A stretch of DNA of 64,000 nt, taken from Sphagnum compactum (Eukaryota; Bryophyta; Sphagnopsida; Sphagnales). Both the position numbers and the translations under genes were made by a program. The notes under the pieces were generated by a model, which was not told the DNA's origin, ran no database searches, and saw nothing but the letters and a program-made list of their open reading frames with translations. The stretch lies in the NCBI GenBank assembly GCA_965153455.1, contig OZ234498.1, positions 14,694,001 through 14,758,000 on the forward strand. The letters are read 5' to 3'. This document shows positions 1 to 13,005 of the stretch, one piece after another; within the stretch, counting starts at the first letter, position 1, and each line of letters begins with the position of its first letter.

Positions 1-26
1 GAGACAGAGAGAATCAACAGCAATTA

Positions 27-1543
<1,517 letters not shown>

Positions 1544-1884
1544 TTCTCCACTGCACTGCTTGCTGAACTGCTTGGATCCAAGACACACCACCGCCCGCTT
1601 GCATGGATGCACGAAGCTGTTCTGGTCGCTGGCTCTCGCACACACTCCTCTCGCGATTCCCTTCCCTTCTCGGGAGGCGACGACACTCGGACACTAGTGT
1701 CGTCGCCAGTCTTTCTCTGTGTTCGTCATCTTTCGTCGCGCATCTTTTTCTTTCCGATTGCACACTTGGCGCTTGGCCGCCAGCAAAACCGATTCAAATT
1801 TTTCTTAGTGTGAACAGGTTTATATTGTCGGATAACTAGTGCCAGTTTTTTCTTTTTTTGGCTTTTGTGGTATAGCCACACTGA

Positions 1885-2125
1885 CAACCATACACAGGAG
1901 GATTTAGCCAGATTTGGCTACTGAACCAGTAGGACAGTAAAACGAAATTTGTTAGCCTATTGCTGCTGGCGAGCTGCAGGAGCAGGCGCTTTTAAATCTG
2001 GCGAGTCCAATTAAAAAACCTTTGCTTTATCGGCGACTTTTTAAAAATAAAATAAAATCTAAGCATTTGTAAGGGTTGCAGCCCCCCAAAAAAATTCACA
2101 TTTTGGCAAAATTGCACTCCAAAAA
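1885..2125. repeat. Dispersed repeat with AGCC(A/G)(A)ATTTGGCT core, copy 1
   Basis: Contains CAGGAGGATTTAGCCAGATT followed by TGGCTAC, then AAATCTGGCGAGTCCAA, CCTTTGCTTTATCGGCGAC and a TTTGGCAAAATTGCACTCC block. The same ordered blocks recur at 60848-61108. A shorter copy at about 2465-2500 contains the perfect 14-bp palindrome AGCCAAATTTGGCT. Family unknown. Confidence 0.6.
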
Positions 2126-4544
2126 CAAACGCTGGTGACACAGTGCTTTTTTCAAATTTTAGAGGTAAGTGGAAGAGCATTGTTTTGTGTGTGAAATGAG
2201 AAAAATAAAAATAAAAGGGAACATTTTGCCACAATATTCCATTTTTTTCTTAAAACATTTGCCAATTTTAAGGAAAAAAATTCAAAAAGCTTTCACCACT
2301 TTTAATTTGGACTTTCGTTATGAGTTTGGTGGCATTTTAAAAACTAGTTCTTTTATTATTTAGACCCATTCTAAAAACCTATTGTCATTTAATGTTAAAT
2401 GCCTCTTGGGATGGTAGCCAATGATGCATGCAAACATTCAAAAATTGAAAAAACCGTGGATTAGCAATCATCCACAAGAGGACATAGCCAAATTTGGCTA
2501 TAGGTCAAAAAAAAAAAAAGTCTTAAAATTTTTAAACCCCAATATGTACTAGCAACATGCAACATGGATCATTTTATATTTGTTGTTACTATATTTTTCA
2601 TCTTGTTCATGTTTATTTTTTTCATTTTCAAGTGCTCTTGTTTTTATTTTCCATTTAACTAAGGTTCAAAAATAGAATAACTTTGGTAATTTTATGAAGA
2701 TGGTTTTAAATAAATACTTATCATTTTTTCATGTGGTCAAAATTTGAAGGGATAAAAAAATTGGAACATGAGAATTTGAAAATTTTTAATTTTTTTACAG
2801 TCATCATAAAATCTATTGTTACTAGATCTAATTTTTCAACATTAAAATACTATTTTTGTCTGCAATGTGTAATTAATTGTAGTCTTAAAGTTGAAAGGTA
2901 AGACAAAATAATTTTACAGAAAGGACATTTTCCGAACCATGATCACTTTTTCTCTCTCTATTACAATTAATAGAATCGATTTCCAAAAAATTAGAAACAA
3001 ATTAATTCTTTTTAAAACAAAAAATGTCGCCAAAAATGAATGGTCAATTTGTGTTCAAGGAGCCTTCAACACAAAAAATATTATTCATGAAATACATATA
3101 TATTAGGTTATGAAAGAAAGATTATGTTTTAAAACATCATAAAAATCAAAATAAACTTTTTTTTTTGTTAAAACATATTTAGAAGAAAATATCAAACTAC
3201 AAAAAGTAGACTTCACAACTATTTATATTTGGAAAAACTTAAAAACCTACTTTTACAATGCAAAATTTTTAAACTAATGCACAATAATGAGAATTATCTT
3301 ATTTTGTTATCATGAATGTTGAATAGTGAATATTCATTACAAAAATATTTGTTTTTCTTTCTCATCTATTGGACATGATTGGAGGATTGCAATTGTGGAA
3401 AATTTTGAAAACAATTTCCACAAAGAATAAGCCATCAAATTTATTTAATGATTGTGATCTTCAATAGGTGCTTCTAATCAAACTCTTTGGCATTAGATTG
3501 GGCAAAAAGGGTGTTGAAGACAATTATGAAAATGGTTTTTTCGAGGTGAATTGGTATCAATACTAGAAGAGCCCAATTTTTGCCCTTTTCACAATGGATG
3601 CACAAGGAAAACTTGAATATCTCTTGGGGTTGAGGGTTTCGTTTTGTCACAATGTTCCCAAAAAAGAATTCCCCAATGATGTAAATTTCTCCCAATTATC
3701 TTCCTTAGGTTTTGCCAAATGTTCCAATGTTGCTAAAATAATTCCTATATATTCCCCATGTTGCATGTTCCCCCATAGTGATATCATTCATCCAATATTC
3801 CTTACCCAAAGTCCTCTTATTTTAGCCTATATATGTTGGTTAATTGAATGGCAACATTTTAAATTTTTTATCTTGAGGATGTCCAAAATTTTGCACATAT
3901 TTTTTTGTGATGGGTCAAATCAACATGTTTTAATGGGGGGAAAGGGGAATAAAAAGAAGGGTTTTGAACCTTGGATGCACTGAAAACTTAGTTAGGAATG
4001 GAATTGTTCACGATTTTACATTATCAAATGATTCTTAAACAAACTAAAAGAAAGCACAATAGGGAGCCTATGAAAGAACTTGTCAATCAAATAATTACTC
4101 ATGGTTTGATGTTATAAAATGGATCTCAAAAAAGTGAATGTCTATTGCATTAGTGAAACAAACATAACACCTTGTTGGCATTCTTGTCCCAAATTAAGAT
4201 TTGTGTCATTCTATGGGTCATATGATTACCAAAACATGAGTAAGAAAGTTGTTATAATATACATGGACTTCGGACATAGGTTAAAGCAAAAGAAGGATAA
4301 AAGACTCATTAGTCATCTCCTATTCCTATTCTTGGTTCTTGTTGTGATACCCTAATTGTTAATGTATTCTTGTTATTTAAGCATAACTGTCAAATGAAAA
4401 AAAAATTATATGAAATATAAAAGCAACCCAAAAAAAAATGTTGCACTTTTCGAAATGTCCAATTTCACATTTACCCTAAGACATATTTTGGGTAAAAACC
4501 ATGATACCTTAACTCATGATACCTTAACTCTAGTGGTTTTTCTT

Positions 4545-4690
4545 TGGGTGAAGTTGCTCAAGTGGTGATGATCATCCATAAGAATATTTAGCCAAATTTG
4601 GGCGATATTAAAAATATTAAAAATAGAAAGAATTTAAGCAACTTTTCATGTTGTAGACATGTTGTGGCAAATTTGGACAAAATTTTGAAA
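4545..4690. repeat. Dispersed repeat with palindromic core, copy 3
   Basis: Shares GCTCAAGTGGTGATGATCAT, CCATAAGAATATTTAGCC and AAATTTGG with the copy at 60848 (GCTGAAGTGG, CAATCATCCATAGGATGATT, GGCCAGATTTGGC). It then decays into A/T-rich sequence ending in TGGCAAATTTGGAC. More diverged than the copies at 2465 and 60848. Confidence 0.5.
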
Positions 4691-4917
4691 AAAAAAAAAA
4701 ATTCAAACCAGACTTGTTGGCGGGTTAATATTGAGAAAAATCCCTAATCTCTAAATTATCAATCTCTAAATTTACCCTAAACCATGTTCATGACTAAAAA
4801 TCAGATATTTACCAGAATTTTTTTTTTAAAAAAAGATTGATTTGGGTCCAAATTTTCAAAAGAAAATTAACACCGTATTAATTAAATTATAATCCCCCCC
4901 CCCCCCAAAAAAAAAAG

Positions 4918-5738
4918 GGACCCGGCGGGTATTGCAAACCCTAGAGTGTCCAAGTGTTTGTAGCTTTTGCACAGCAGCAGAATGTTACTGAGCCAACGAC
5001 ACACGCCCATGCACGCGCTGCATGCCATGCAGCTGCAGCTCCCGCGTCTCCTCAACGTGGCCCCTCTCACGAGACGCAGCGCGCACAAACTATCCGGCCG
5101 CCATTTGGAAGATCCATTTGGGCTCGTCTGCAAAATCTGATCATGTGTCGCGATTTCTTCTGCATGATCCATATACCCACAAACTCGTCATGTACATTTA
5201 ACCACAAATTTATTTACCCCATTCATTAGATGCAAAGATCACTATTTTGAACTTTGAAGAACGCACTCCAGAATATGATCTAGCTGTATCAATTGTTGCA
5301 ACACCATAGACTTGTACACAAAATCTGTTGAAGAAGATCTTCAATTTATAATCTGATAGCCTTGGAGCTGAGCTTCAGCATCGGCGTGCAATAACAAAAA
5401 CCAAGAGCCTGCAAGAACTGCAGCAGCAGCTGCACCACTGAGAGGGTAATTCTAAGTTTCGATCTGCACACCAGCTTGTATGCTTAAGCTGCTGATGTTG
5501 ATGACAAAGCTTGGAGCTAGTGCAGTGCTTGGCAATATTCTAGTCTCTGTTATGATTGAAAAGCTTTTGTGGAGTCCTAGCATGGTTGGTATAGAGAGCT
5601 GTAGTATATATTAAGTGATCTCATCAGTTCACTGTAAGTAGACGTGCACTAGGGATAATTGATGGTTTTCAGTAATAAGGCTCTGATCATCTGTGTCTTT
5701 GCCGTGTTTAGTGCTTAGAATCTGTTTACGACACAACA
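4918..5738 (+). promoter_or_regulatory. Base-composition island and probable upstream region of the hemerythrin gene
   Basis: Composition switches abruptly from A/T-rich spacer to GC-rich DNA (about 4918-5120, with repeated GCATGC and CAGCTGCAG words), then to mixed sequence up to the ATG at 5739. No gene is recognised here. I infer promoter and 5' leader because the coding exon starts directly after it; no TATA box could be assigned with confidence. Confidence 0.35.
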
Positions 5739-7057
5739 ATGGCAACTCTCTCGTCCATCGCTTCCAGTACTTCCCGCTCTCTCGTGGGACCTTTAATCCT
5801 TGCCAACTCTAGTGGCCGTGCTGCAGCAGCATACCACAAGCGGCTTACTTGCAGTAGCTGCTGCTATCTGCGCGCAGCTTATAATTTGAGCAACTCGACA
5901 CGGTCGTCTGAATCGCCTCATCAGATCACAGTTGCAGGAGCTGGACGTAATTCTCTGGTAAATTGAATTGCTCAGATGGATATACATTATCATAGAGGTC
6001 CCAGCTAGTGAGAGATTGCAGCTGCATGTAGTGATCAATATCAAGAAAATGATGATATTCATGCTGCAAACGCGCCCTGATCGCGCCTATTCTCATCAGC
6101 TGCAGCTCATGGGTCGTGAAATTTTAGCTGCAGATCTGTTTGTGAAGCACCTGAAGAAGAAGCGGTGGTAGCTGACTTGTTTGTGAATTGCAGAGTGCCG
6201 TCCGGAGCTTCTCAGGCAGACCCTTGATCGTCAGTGGAGTTGATCACATCGTTGCAGGCAGCAACTCGCGTGTAAGTATCTCTAGTAGATCTGCAAAGAC
6301 TTATGAAAGCATTTGGTTTCGGTGCAAAGGTTTGGCTAGCAATATTGTATGCTCATGCGGGACGTTGTTTGCTGCATGCTTTACATGCTTGAAACAGGAA
6401 GTACTAACCGGCTGGGAGCTGAAGGCAGCTTCTTCAGCTCGCTGCATGGCTAGCCAAGTAACAACTAGCCCGGATCTCAATGACGCCATCATACATGATC
6501 ATAGAGAACTCGAGGAATTCTACACAAGCTATAAGAAAGCTCGTAAGAATAAAGATGAGGAGGAAGCTGAGAAGTGGTTCAATCAGTTTGTGTGGGAGCT
6601 CTGTCGTCACTCGGTAGGTGAGGAGCTCGTCGTGTACCCGTTGATGGATACACTAGGACCCAAAGGTAAGGAGCTGGCCGACAAGGATCGCGCCGATCAT
6701 CAGAAGGTGAAGAATGAGCTGGAAGAGATTCTCCGCCTCAATGATCCCGATCGTTCCGAGACTCTTCTGGACCGATTGATGGAGGATTTGAGACAGCACA
6801 TCGAGGATGAAGAGAACCAAGATTTGGAGTTCCTGAAACAGAACGCTGATCCGAAAACCTTGGAAGCTGCAGCTCAAGGGTTCATGTATGGCAAGAAGAT
6901 CGCTCCCACTCGCCCTCATGCAGGTATACCCAACAAATGGGCCGTTCTGGAGGCAGGATTAGGATTGTTCGTCACTCCCGTGGACAAGCTTCGGGATCTC
7001 TTTACTCCATACCCAAAAGATGAGAATGTTCCATACGAAGCTGGGAAGCAATCTTGA
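5739..7057 (+). CDS. Hemerythrin-like HHE cation-binding domain protein with N-terminal targeting leader
   Basis: Predicted exons 5739-5957, 6194-6271 and 6398-7057 join in phase 0 to give about 318 aa. Residues 1 to ~100 are Ser/Ala/Arg-rich and look like a plastid or mitochondrial presequence. Residues ~125-245 form a four-helix hemerythrin domain with likely di-iron ligands H134 (in IIHDHRELE), H170 and E174 (CRHSVGEE), H200 (ADHQKVK), and H233 with E237 (QHIEDEE). A tail containing APTRPHAG and TPVDKLRDLF follows, as I recall from free-standing fungal HHE proteins. It has no RING or zinc finger, so it is not a BRUTUS-type ligase. Intron 2 (6272-6397, GTAAGT...CAG) is 126 bp, stop-free and in frame, so retention would add 42 residues. 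Role (O2, NO or iron binding) is inferred from the family only. Confidence 0.85.
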
Positions 7058-7507
7058 GCATGATACTAGAGCATGATACAAAGTCAAAGGACTTGTATTC
7101 TGAGCATGGCAAACCATGATCTTAGGAACTGTAACAGCACAGAAAAAAAAATTGTGAGCTTTGCACCTCATGTGTAGTGACTTATCAATTGCTCCATTGT
7201 ACATAGCTGAAATGTGTATAGAACTTCACATCTCAACAATGTCATAACATCTTGAATTTTCAAAGTGCTTCTTCTCACTTGGGAGTGTTCGGGATTCTGT
7301 TTTATGCACTCTTTCACATTTGTGGGAGTGTGCTTACTGTAGACTTCTGAATTTGATGATCAAATCACAATTTTTGGTTGTACATGTGTTGCAATTTGAA
7401 CTCAAATTTTCAATGAATATGATTTGAGCTCACAATTTTAGAGATTCGGGCAAAAGATAGTGTCCTGAAGTTCTAAAAGTGACAAGACTTCTGACTTTGC
7501 ATTATGG

Positions 7508-7877
7508 GAACTGAAATCCTCAAAAACTGGAGTTAGTCGATTTTTTGAGAGAAGCTCATGGATTAACGATTCCTTGAAGAAAGGCTGACTTGAAAAGAGA
7601 CATATATTGTTGCAATCTGATCTGGAATCTTCGAAATGCAAAACTCCAGAGCTCAGTTCATGAGAGGGCCTCTAGAATGATTGATTCCCTGAAGCAAAAC
7701 ACTTAGTGTGGAAAAACTTATGTCACAAATCTGAACTGAAATCTTCAAATGCATTTCACTGGAGCTCAATTCAAAGAGAGGCTCACAAAATTATGATTCT
7801 GTGAAGAAAAACTGATCCTTGATCACTTCTCTTGCAATCTGTACCGAAATTTTCAAAATGCAATTACTTAAGCTCTG
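7508..7877. repeat. Degenerate tandem repeat, ~110-bp period, about 3.3 copies
   Basis: Units start with variants of GAACTGAAATCTTCAAA at 7508, 7619, 7733 and 7841 (spacings 111, 114 and 108). Each has a GAGAGGCTC-like block, a GATTCC(T/C)TGAAG(A/C)AAA-like block and ends near GCAATCT. The array begins about 450 bp downstream of the hemerythrin stop codon. Confidence 0.75.
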
Positions 7878-8167
7878 AAACCCTCAACATTGGACAGACA
7901 TTAAACCCTAAATCACATTCCCCATAAACCCTAAACCCTGGAGATGTTACTGTGCATGTTTCAGGGTTGAGGGTTCATGGGAAATGTGACTTTTTCTCGT
8001 ATTGGAATTGTGAATTGCATATGTGCCAATATATGTTTGGCAAATTCATACCAGAATGTGAATCAAATACAACAGAGGTATTTCCTGGGTTGCTCAGGCT
8101 TGCAGATTCTAGTGTCCGGCCCTGGAATTGTAATCCTTGTTTATGAAATTATGCCATTGAATAAATA

Positions 8168-8249
8168 AAACCCAATGAAGTTTGAACATAGAAAAACATG
8201 ATTAGACGAAACCCAATGAAGTTTGAACATAGAAAAACATGATTAGAGG
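8168..8249. repeat. 41-bp perfect tandem duplication
   Basis: Two adjacent copies of a 41-bp unit starting AAACCCAATGAAGTTTGAAC and ending GATTAGA(C/G)G. The near identity indicates a recent duplication. Just upstream (about 7905-7940) are short plant-telomere-like AAACCCTAAACCC motifs. Confidence 0.85.
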
Positions 8250-10134
8250 AAACTGGAACAACAAATTAATATATTAAAACCAACCCCATAAACTGATCAA
8301 CAACCCTAATCTCCAACAATTATCCTAAAAAACTTGAAGAAGCCTAGAGAGAGTCTGGATTTCTAAATCTTTACAACCAGCAGCACCAAATCACACACAC
8401 ACCACAAGACCATTTATTTGGATAAGGGTGAAACCTTAAAACCCTTTTAATTCTTTCACGCAACCCAAAATTTCCAGGGATCAAACTCCCAAAAACCCAA
8501 AACTATTAATCAAAATGATTTGTAACTTAAAAACATTTCCAAACCCATTTGGGGACTTCTAGATTTTTTTCCTCAAGATATGGTGAATTTTGTGTATTTT
8601 TAAAAAAAAGCCCTTTGTTACATTTGTCAACCCTTTTTTTTTTCACAAAGTTGCAAGTTTTTTTTTAAAAACATTGTCTATGTATGGGAGTTATACATAA
8701 CCGAAAAATTTATACATATCCAAGAGGAAGTTTTAGGGTTTGTGATTTTTTAAGGTTTGGAGGATATGCACTCAAATTCAAAACTTTAAGCCCTAGTTGG
8801 CATTTTGCGTGAAAAGCGACAAATTGGCAATGCATATCTTCTATGAACTTCCATTATTATTTAGCATTCAATAATTGTTTATTCATAACCGATAAATGAA
8901 AAAACAATGAATACATAACCATCTCTATATTAAAATATGTGAGATTTTGAATATACGTATTCATCTCTGTTTTTAGATTTGAGAATATTTTTTACTCATA
9001 TTCAAAGTTTTGTCCAAAAATTGGATAATTGGACAACGTTGGTATAAACCTAGGTATGCACACAGGGATAAAGGACCTTGCTAGGGTCAATGCAAGATTA
9101 GACGGACAACTTTTTGTGTGTGAATGCAAATGCAATGATTAATTTTCATTTTATATGTCAAAAGAATTTATTTATAGATATTTAATTCTAAATTATTAAT
9201 TTGAATATGCAGATGATGCAAGTGGTTGTTATGTATAACTTACAAAATTAAAATATTTATGAGCTTTTAAAGTGAACTTGTCAAGGACTATCATCTTCAA
9301 CAAGTTTCATAAGAAAATGAACTTTGGGTGATGTTTTAAAGTGGCACCTCTTGGTCCACCGTACTTTGCACTCACTCGTAATAGGTTAAGAAATTTTTCT
9401 TAAAAGGGTGAGAACCTCATTGTCGATTTTAACTAAAAATGAGAAATTAGATTGACTTGAATAGTTGGGCTTATATTTTATAAAACTATTGTGATACCAA
9501 GCTTGGGCATTATGAGGGGACTCGAACCTAGTATTAAGTAAGTGTTAAAGCTTTATGAACACCTCCTTTGCAAATGGTGGCAGAAATTTGAAAAGATCTC
9601 TTTTGTACAATAGTGAAAATAATTGTGCTTGTTGTTTTCAAATGTCATCTTTAAATAAATTCTCCATGTTCAAAGGGGAAATTTTTCTTTCCCCCATTCA
9701 TAGCTTGTTCATATTTAATTTTATTTATTTGTAGGGATCACCAAATGGTCTACTTTTGCATGCTTTCACCCAACCTAATTACCAACATTCTTGAAATGTC
9801 TATTGTGTTGAAGGAAGTGTTATAGGCCAAAAATTCTGCTTATGAAAAATGATGAGCTCAAAATGGTTTTTTTTTCATTTAATGATAATACTGTTGTGGT
9901 CAATGTCAAAGTGATATAACTCACAATGTACACTCCTATAAAGCAATTTTTTTATTAATTTTTTTAATAAAAAAATACCCAAAGTGATAAACACTAAAAA
10001 GATTACCATGTTAATTTAGACAAGTCAATTTGGACCATTGTGATTGGGGTGGTCTTCTTGACTAACAAATAGTGAACCATTTGAATTGTCAAATTTTTAC
10101 CTAAATCAAAATCATGTTTTTGAATTATTGTTAG
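8250..10134. other. AT-rich spacer, nothing recognised
   Basis: No open frame of note, RNA gene or intact repeat was recognised. A/T runs dominate. ACTCGAACC near 9521 superficially resembles a tRNA B box but no cloverleaf surrounds it. Confidence 0.5.
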
Positions 10135-10135
10135 T

Positions 10136-10163
<28 letters not shown>
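10135..10163. repeat. (TA)n microsatellite
   Basis: About 14 uninterrupted TA units. A second shorter run lies at about 20358-20380 inside the CACTA-type element. Confidence 0.9.
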
Positions 10164-10168
<5 letters not shown>

Positions 10169-10184
10169 TTAAGTAGATACATAG

Positions 10185-10715
10185 TAAATAGGGTTGGGTA
10201 GGTAGGTGGTAAGACTAGCTTAATAAAACATACTTAACCCAGCTTAATTAATCTAGCCTACTTAACTACCTTAATTTAACCTAATTACTTTAATCCATTA
10301 GGCATGCACAAAGGTTCAAGTATAAGGAATTGACTCTTCACCTTCACAATGTGATAATGTTGGCCAATTTTTTTTAATTTCACATCATTATTTATGTAAA
10401 CCTAAGTAAGAAAATTGGATAATTAATAAATAAATTGGAGATAGGTTGGTAGTACCTAGGAGGTAAGAAAATAAATAGGTAAACTTATGTAAGTAGGTAT
10501 GTAGACCTAAACTACCTATTTAGCCTAGGTAGGTACATAGGTAGGTAGGTAGGCTTACCTACCTGCCTATTTAAATCTACTTACTTCGCTTAAATAATAC
10601 GTAAGTAGCTATGTAGATAGACCTAAATTACTTACCTAACTTATGTATCCAATAGGTAGGTAGGTAAATAGGTAAGTAGTTTACTTACCTAGGCTACCTA
10701 CTTAAGCAAGGTAGT
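10185..10715. repeat. Degenerate GGTA/TACC tetranucleotide satellite with hairpins
   Basis: Dense GTAGGTAGG and CCTACCTAC words in both orientations, interspersed with CTTAATTAA-like words. Opposed blocks can fold back. The clearest hairpin is 10537-10570, with 15-base arms (one mismatch) around a 4-base GGCT loop. The same word usage and mirror layout recur at 18905-19105, about 8 kb away, within the CACTA-type element. Confidence 0.8.
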
Positions 10716-10754
10716 AGTGCTTAGTTTATAACTTGGCCTATTAATTAACATAAG

Positions 10755-11075
10755 ATGTTCAATTTGATTAAAAACCATTGGTCATTTTGACTAAGCATTT
10801 TGTTTCTTCCAACTTGTAGATGTCTCATTTGATTAAAAAGCCTTTGATCATTTTGATCAAGTATTTTGCTTCATCCAACTTGACTATATGTCTCACTTGA
10901 CCCAAAACCCATTGAGCATTTTGACTAAACATTTTGCTTCATCCAACTTAACGGATGTTTCACTTGACTAAAAAAACCACTGATCAGTTTGACTAAACAT
11001 TTTGCTTCATCCAACTTGATTGAATGTTTCATGTGACTAAAAAATGATTGGTCATTTGACCAAGATGGTCAATTT
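10755..11075. repeat. Tandem repeat, ~67-bp period, about 4.7 copies
   Basis: Units start with ATGT(C/T)TCA(C/T)TTGA at 10755, 10820, 10888, 10955 and 11024 (spacings 65-69). Each contains CATTTTGACTAA(A/G)CATTT followed by TGCTTCATCCAACTTGA or variants. Similar TTTAGTCAAA words fade out to about 11220. No coding content. Confidence 0.85.
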
Positions 11076-11503
11076 TTTTGTTGAACTTGACTAAATGTTC
11101 AATTGATAAATAGTTAAATAGTTCATTTTAGTCAAATTCATTAATCAAAAAATACACATGTCATTTAGGCCACAAACTTTTTAGTCAAAATGGACATGTT
11201 CGATAATCAAGGTGGATAAGGCAATTATCAACTTGAATAATTTAAAAAGTTGTGGATTGTAATTGTGGTGCATGATTTATCATTCTTTTGAAAACTCCAC
11301 AAGTTTTCATGTGACTCAATCAAGTTTTGAAAAGATTTTATAATTTGGAACCCTATACATGTATCATGGCCATGAAAAAACATGTTATTAAAGAACATGA
11401 TTTCAATTTGGTGAAGTATTTGGTGCATAGAAATGCCCTAAAAGGCAAAGATAATAGAAAATGGTAGAATTATAAATTACACTTTTGGCCATTACAAGTT
11501 TTT

Positions 11504-12335
11504 TTGAAAATCATGGGAAGCAAGGTACAAGAGAATGCCACAATGTTCAATTTAATAAATCAAGGATCTTATTATGAAAGGTTTAACATTTTTATTTGTT
11601 GTGGAGAGCCCTTAGTTGAAACAATGGTGTTGCATATTTGTGGTCTTGGTCCAATTTCCCTTTTTTTTAAAAATTATTTGTTCATGAATATCTTGTTCTA
11701 TTGTAGAAAATCATGAAAGTGGATATGCTTCCTACCATTTGTGAGTGCGTTAATATGACAACAAAATTTCAATCAAAGATGTCAAGGTTCAGCTATGACA
11801 CCTTTGCATTGGTTATCAATTTCATTAACCAAGATTGGGTTCATTGCCACATAATTGTTGGACTATTTGAAACACCCAATGAATTGGTATAGTTCTTGCA
11901 AACAAGTGAAAGTTCGACAATTGGCCAAATTCAACTTGAAAAATAAGGTCATCATGTATGTGAAAAATGAAGGAACCAATTTGAATTATTTCACAACTAC
12001 CATCATTTCTATTATGTCATGTGAACCATTGCAAGTACACCAATCATGTTTGGTGGCTTTTATTTGGTCATGCTACGTCAAAAATATGTTAGTATGCACT
12101 ACCAAATAAACTAAGGTTGTTGTAGGCATGAAGAATGTTAATTTAAAAGATGCCCAATCTATTTGTCAAAAACAATCACCTAGATTAAGAAATCTAAGGA
12201 GGACAAACATGAATGGGAAAGTGTTTGCCATGAAGTTGGCATCACACAACATAAAAAAACTAAAGACCTTCTTGAAACACATTTTGTTTCCAAGGCTATC
12301 CTATTCCAAAAAAACCTTGAAATGTGTTAATCAAC
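11504..12335 (+). pseudogene. hAT-like (BED/DUF659-type) transposase relic
   Basis: Shifting plus-strand frames show a recognisable order. A segment at about 11714-11850 includes MSRFSYDTFALVINFIN. It is followed by CHIIVGLFE, by KVRQLAKFNLKNKVIMYVK (about 11905-11970), by SIMSCEPLQVHQ, and by VNLKDAQS (about 12135). After a +1 shift near 12170 comes KHEWESVCHEVGITQH and SKAILFQKNLE up to about 12330. A TAG stands where the family normally has Trp just after the VNLKDAQS block. These blocks match, from memory, plant hAT-like transposase proteins carrying a DUF659 region. The frameshifts and stops show it is dead. Termini were not found. Confidence 0.7.
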
Positions 12336-12404
12336 AAAAAAAAATTGATGTGGCAAAGTTCATGGGTAGATGCAGGGTTAAATGGCTCATTTTTGACAAA
12401 TAAA

Positions 12405-13005
12405 AAGTCCCCAAAAGTCCATTTTTTGGTGTCGAATTCACATAAATGGGGGACTATGGGTTGGGTAATGAATTAATTAAATTCATATGAAAATATACCC
12501 ATTTAAACATCTTTTTGACATACATTTTACAAGGAAAAAAATCATCAATCCAACAGAAAAATGACCCATGTAAAGACTTGAAAATAAAGTCCAAATTTTG
12601 GTCATTCAAAAGTCCATAACTATATTTTGGTTAAAGCTTTTGTAATGAAGTTTTCAAATCTATGTTTTTTTCCTTTCATCTATCAAATATTAAGTCCCTA
12701 TAAGATATATTTTCAAAAAATGAAAATTTCATGTGTAGTGGGAAATGTAGATGGTCAGTACAGTCCATATGTTTTCACTTCAAAAGTTCATTACTACAGA
12801 ATGGGTGCACATTTAATATGCACAAATTATATAGTTAATTTTTTTATTGAAGTTGAAAATCTTAAACCAAGTCCCAATTGTGCATATAAATGGTTTTATG
12901 GCATGTTAATGGCATGTTAGTTCACTACACCCTACAGAAAATTACAATGGGACAAAAAGTGAACCATTATAACTTGCATTCTCCCTCATATTTATAAGCT
13001 ACGAT
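12405..13005 (+). repeat. Dispersed repeat R1, copy a
   Basis: Matches the reverse complement of 24560-25105 block by block: a CATATGAAAATA block, TCATTCAAAAGTCCATAAC, AAGTCCCTATAA, an AGTCCATAT...CTTCAAA...TCATTACTA block, a GAAGTTGAAAATCT block, a GGCATGTTAATGGCATGTTA block, and lastly ACAAAAAGTGA(A/G)CCA. Shared order over about 550 bp makes chance unlikely. It directly follows the hAT relic. A weaker similar stretch lies at about 13400-13750. Confidence 0.65.

Larger units (their letters stand above)
1764..4917. other. AT-rich intergenic spacer with no recognisable gene
   Basis: Long A/T runs, no coding pattern I recognise. Open frames such as 3594-3983 (129 aa) have no family signature and are treated as chance. 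It holds copies of the palindromic dispersed repeat annotated separately (near 1885, 2465 and 4545). It ends in a C14/A10 homopolymer junction at about 4893-4917. Confidence 0.6.

Noticed and set aside
3594-3983. 129-aa open frame in the AT-rich spacer
   Set aside because: No family motif and spacer-like composition.
9515-9535. tRNA-like B box (ACTCGAACC)
   Set aside because: No A box or cloverleaf arms could be drawn around it.
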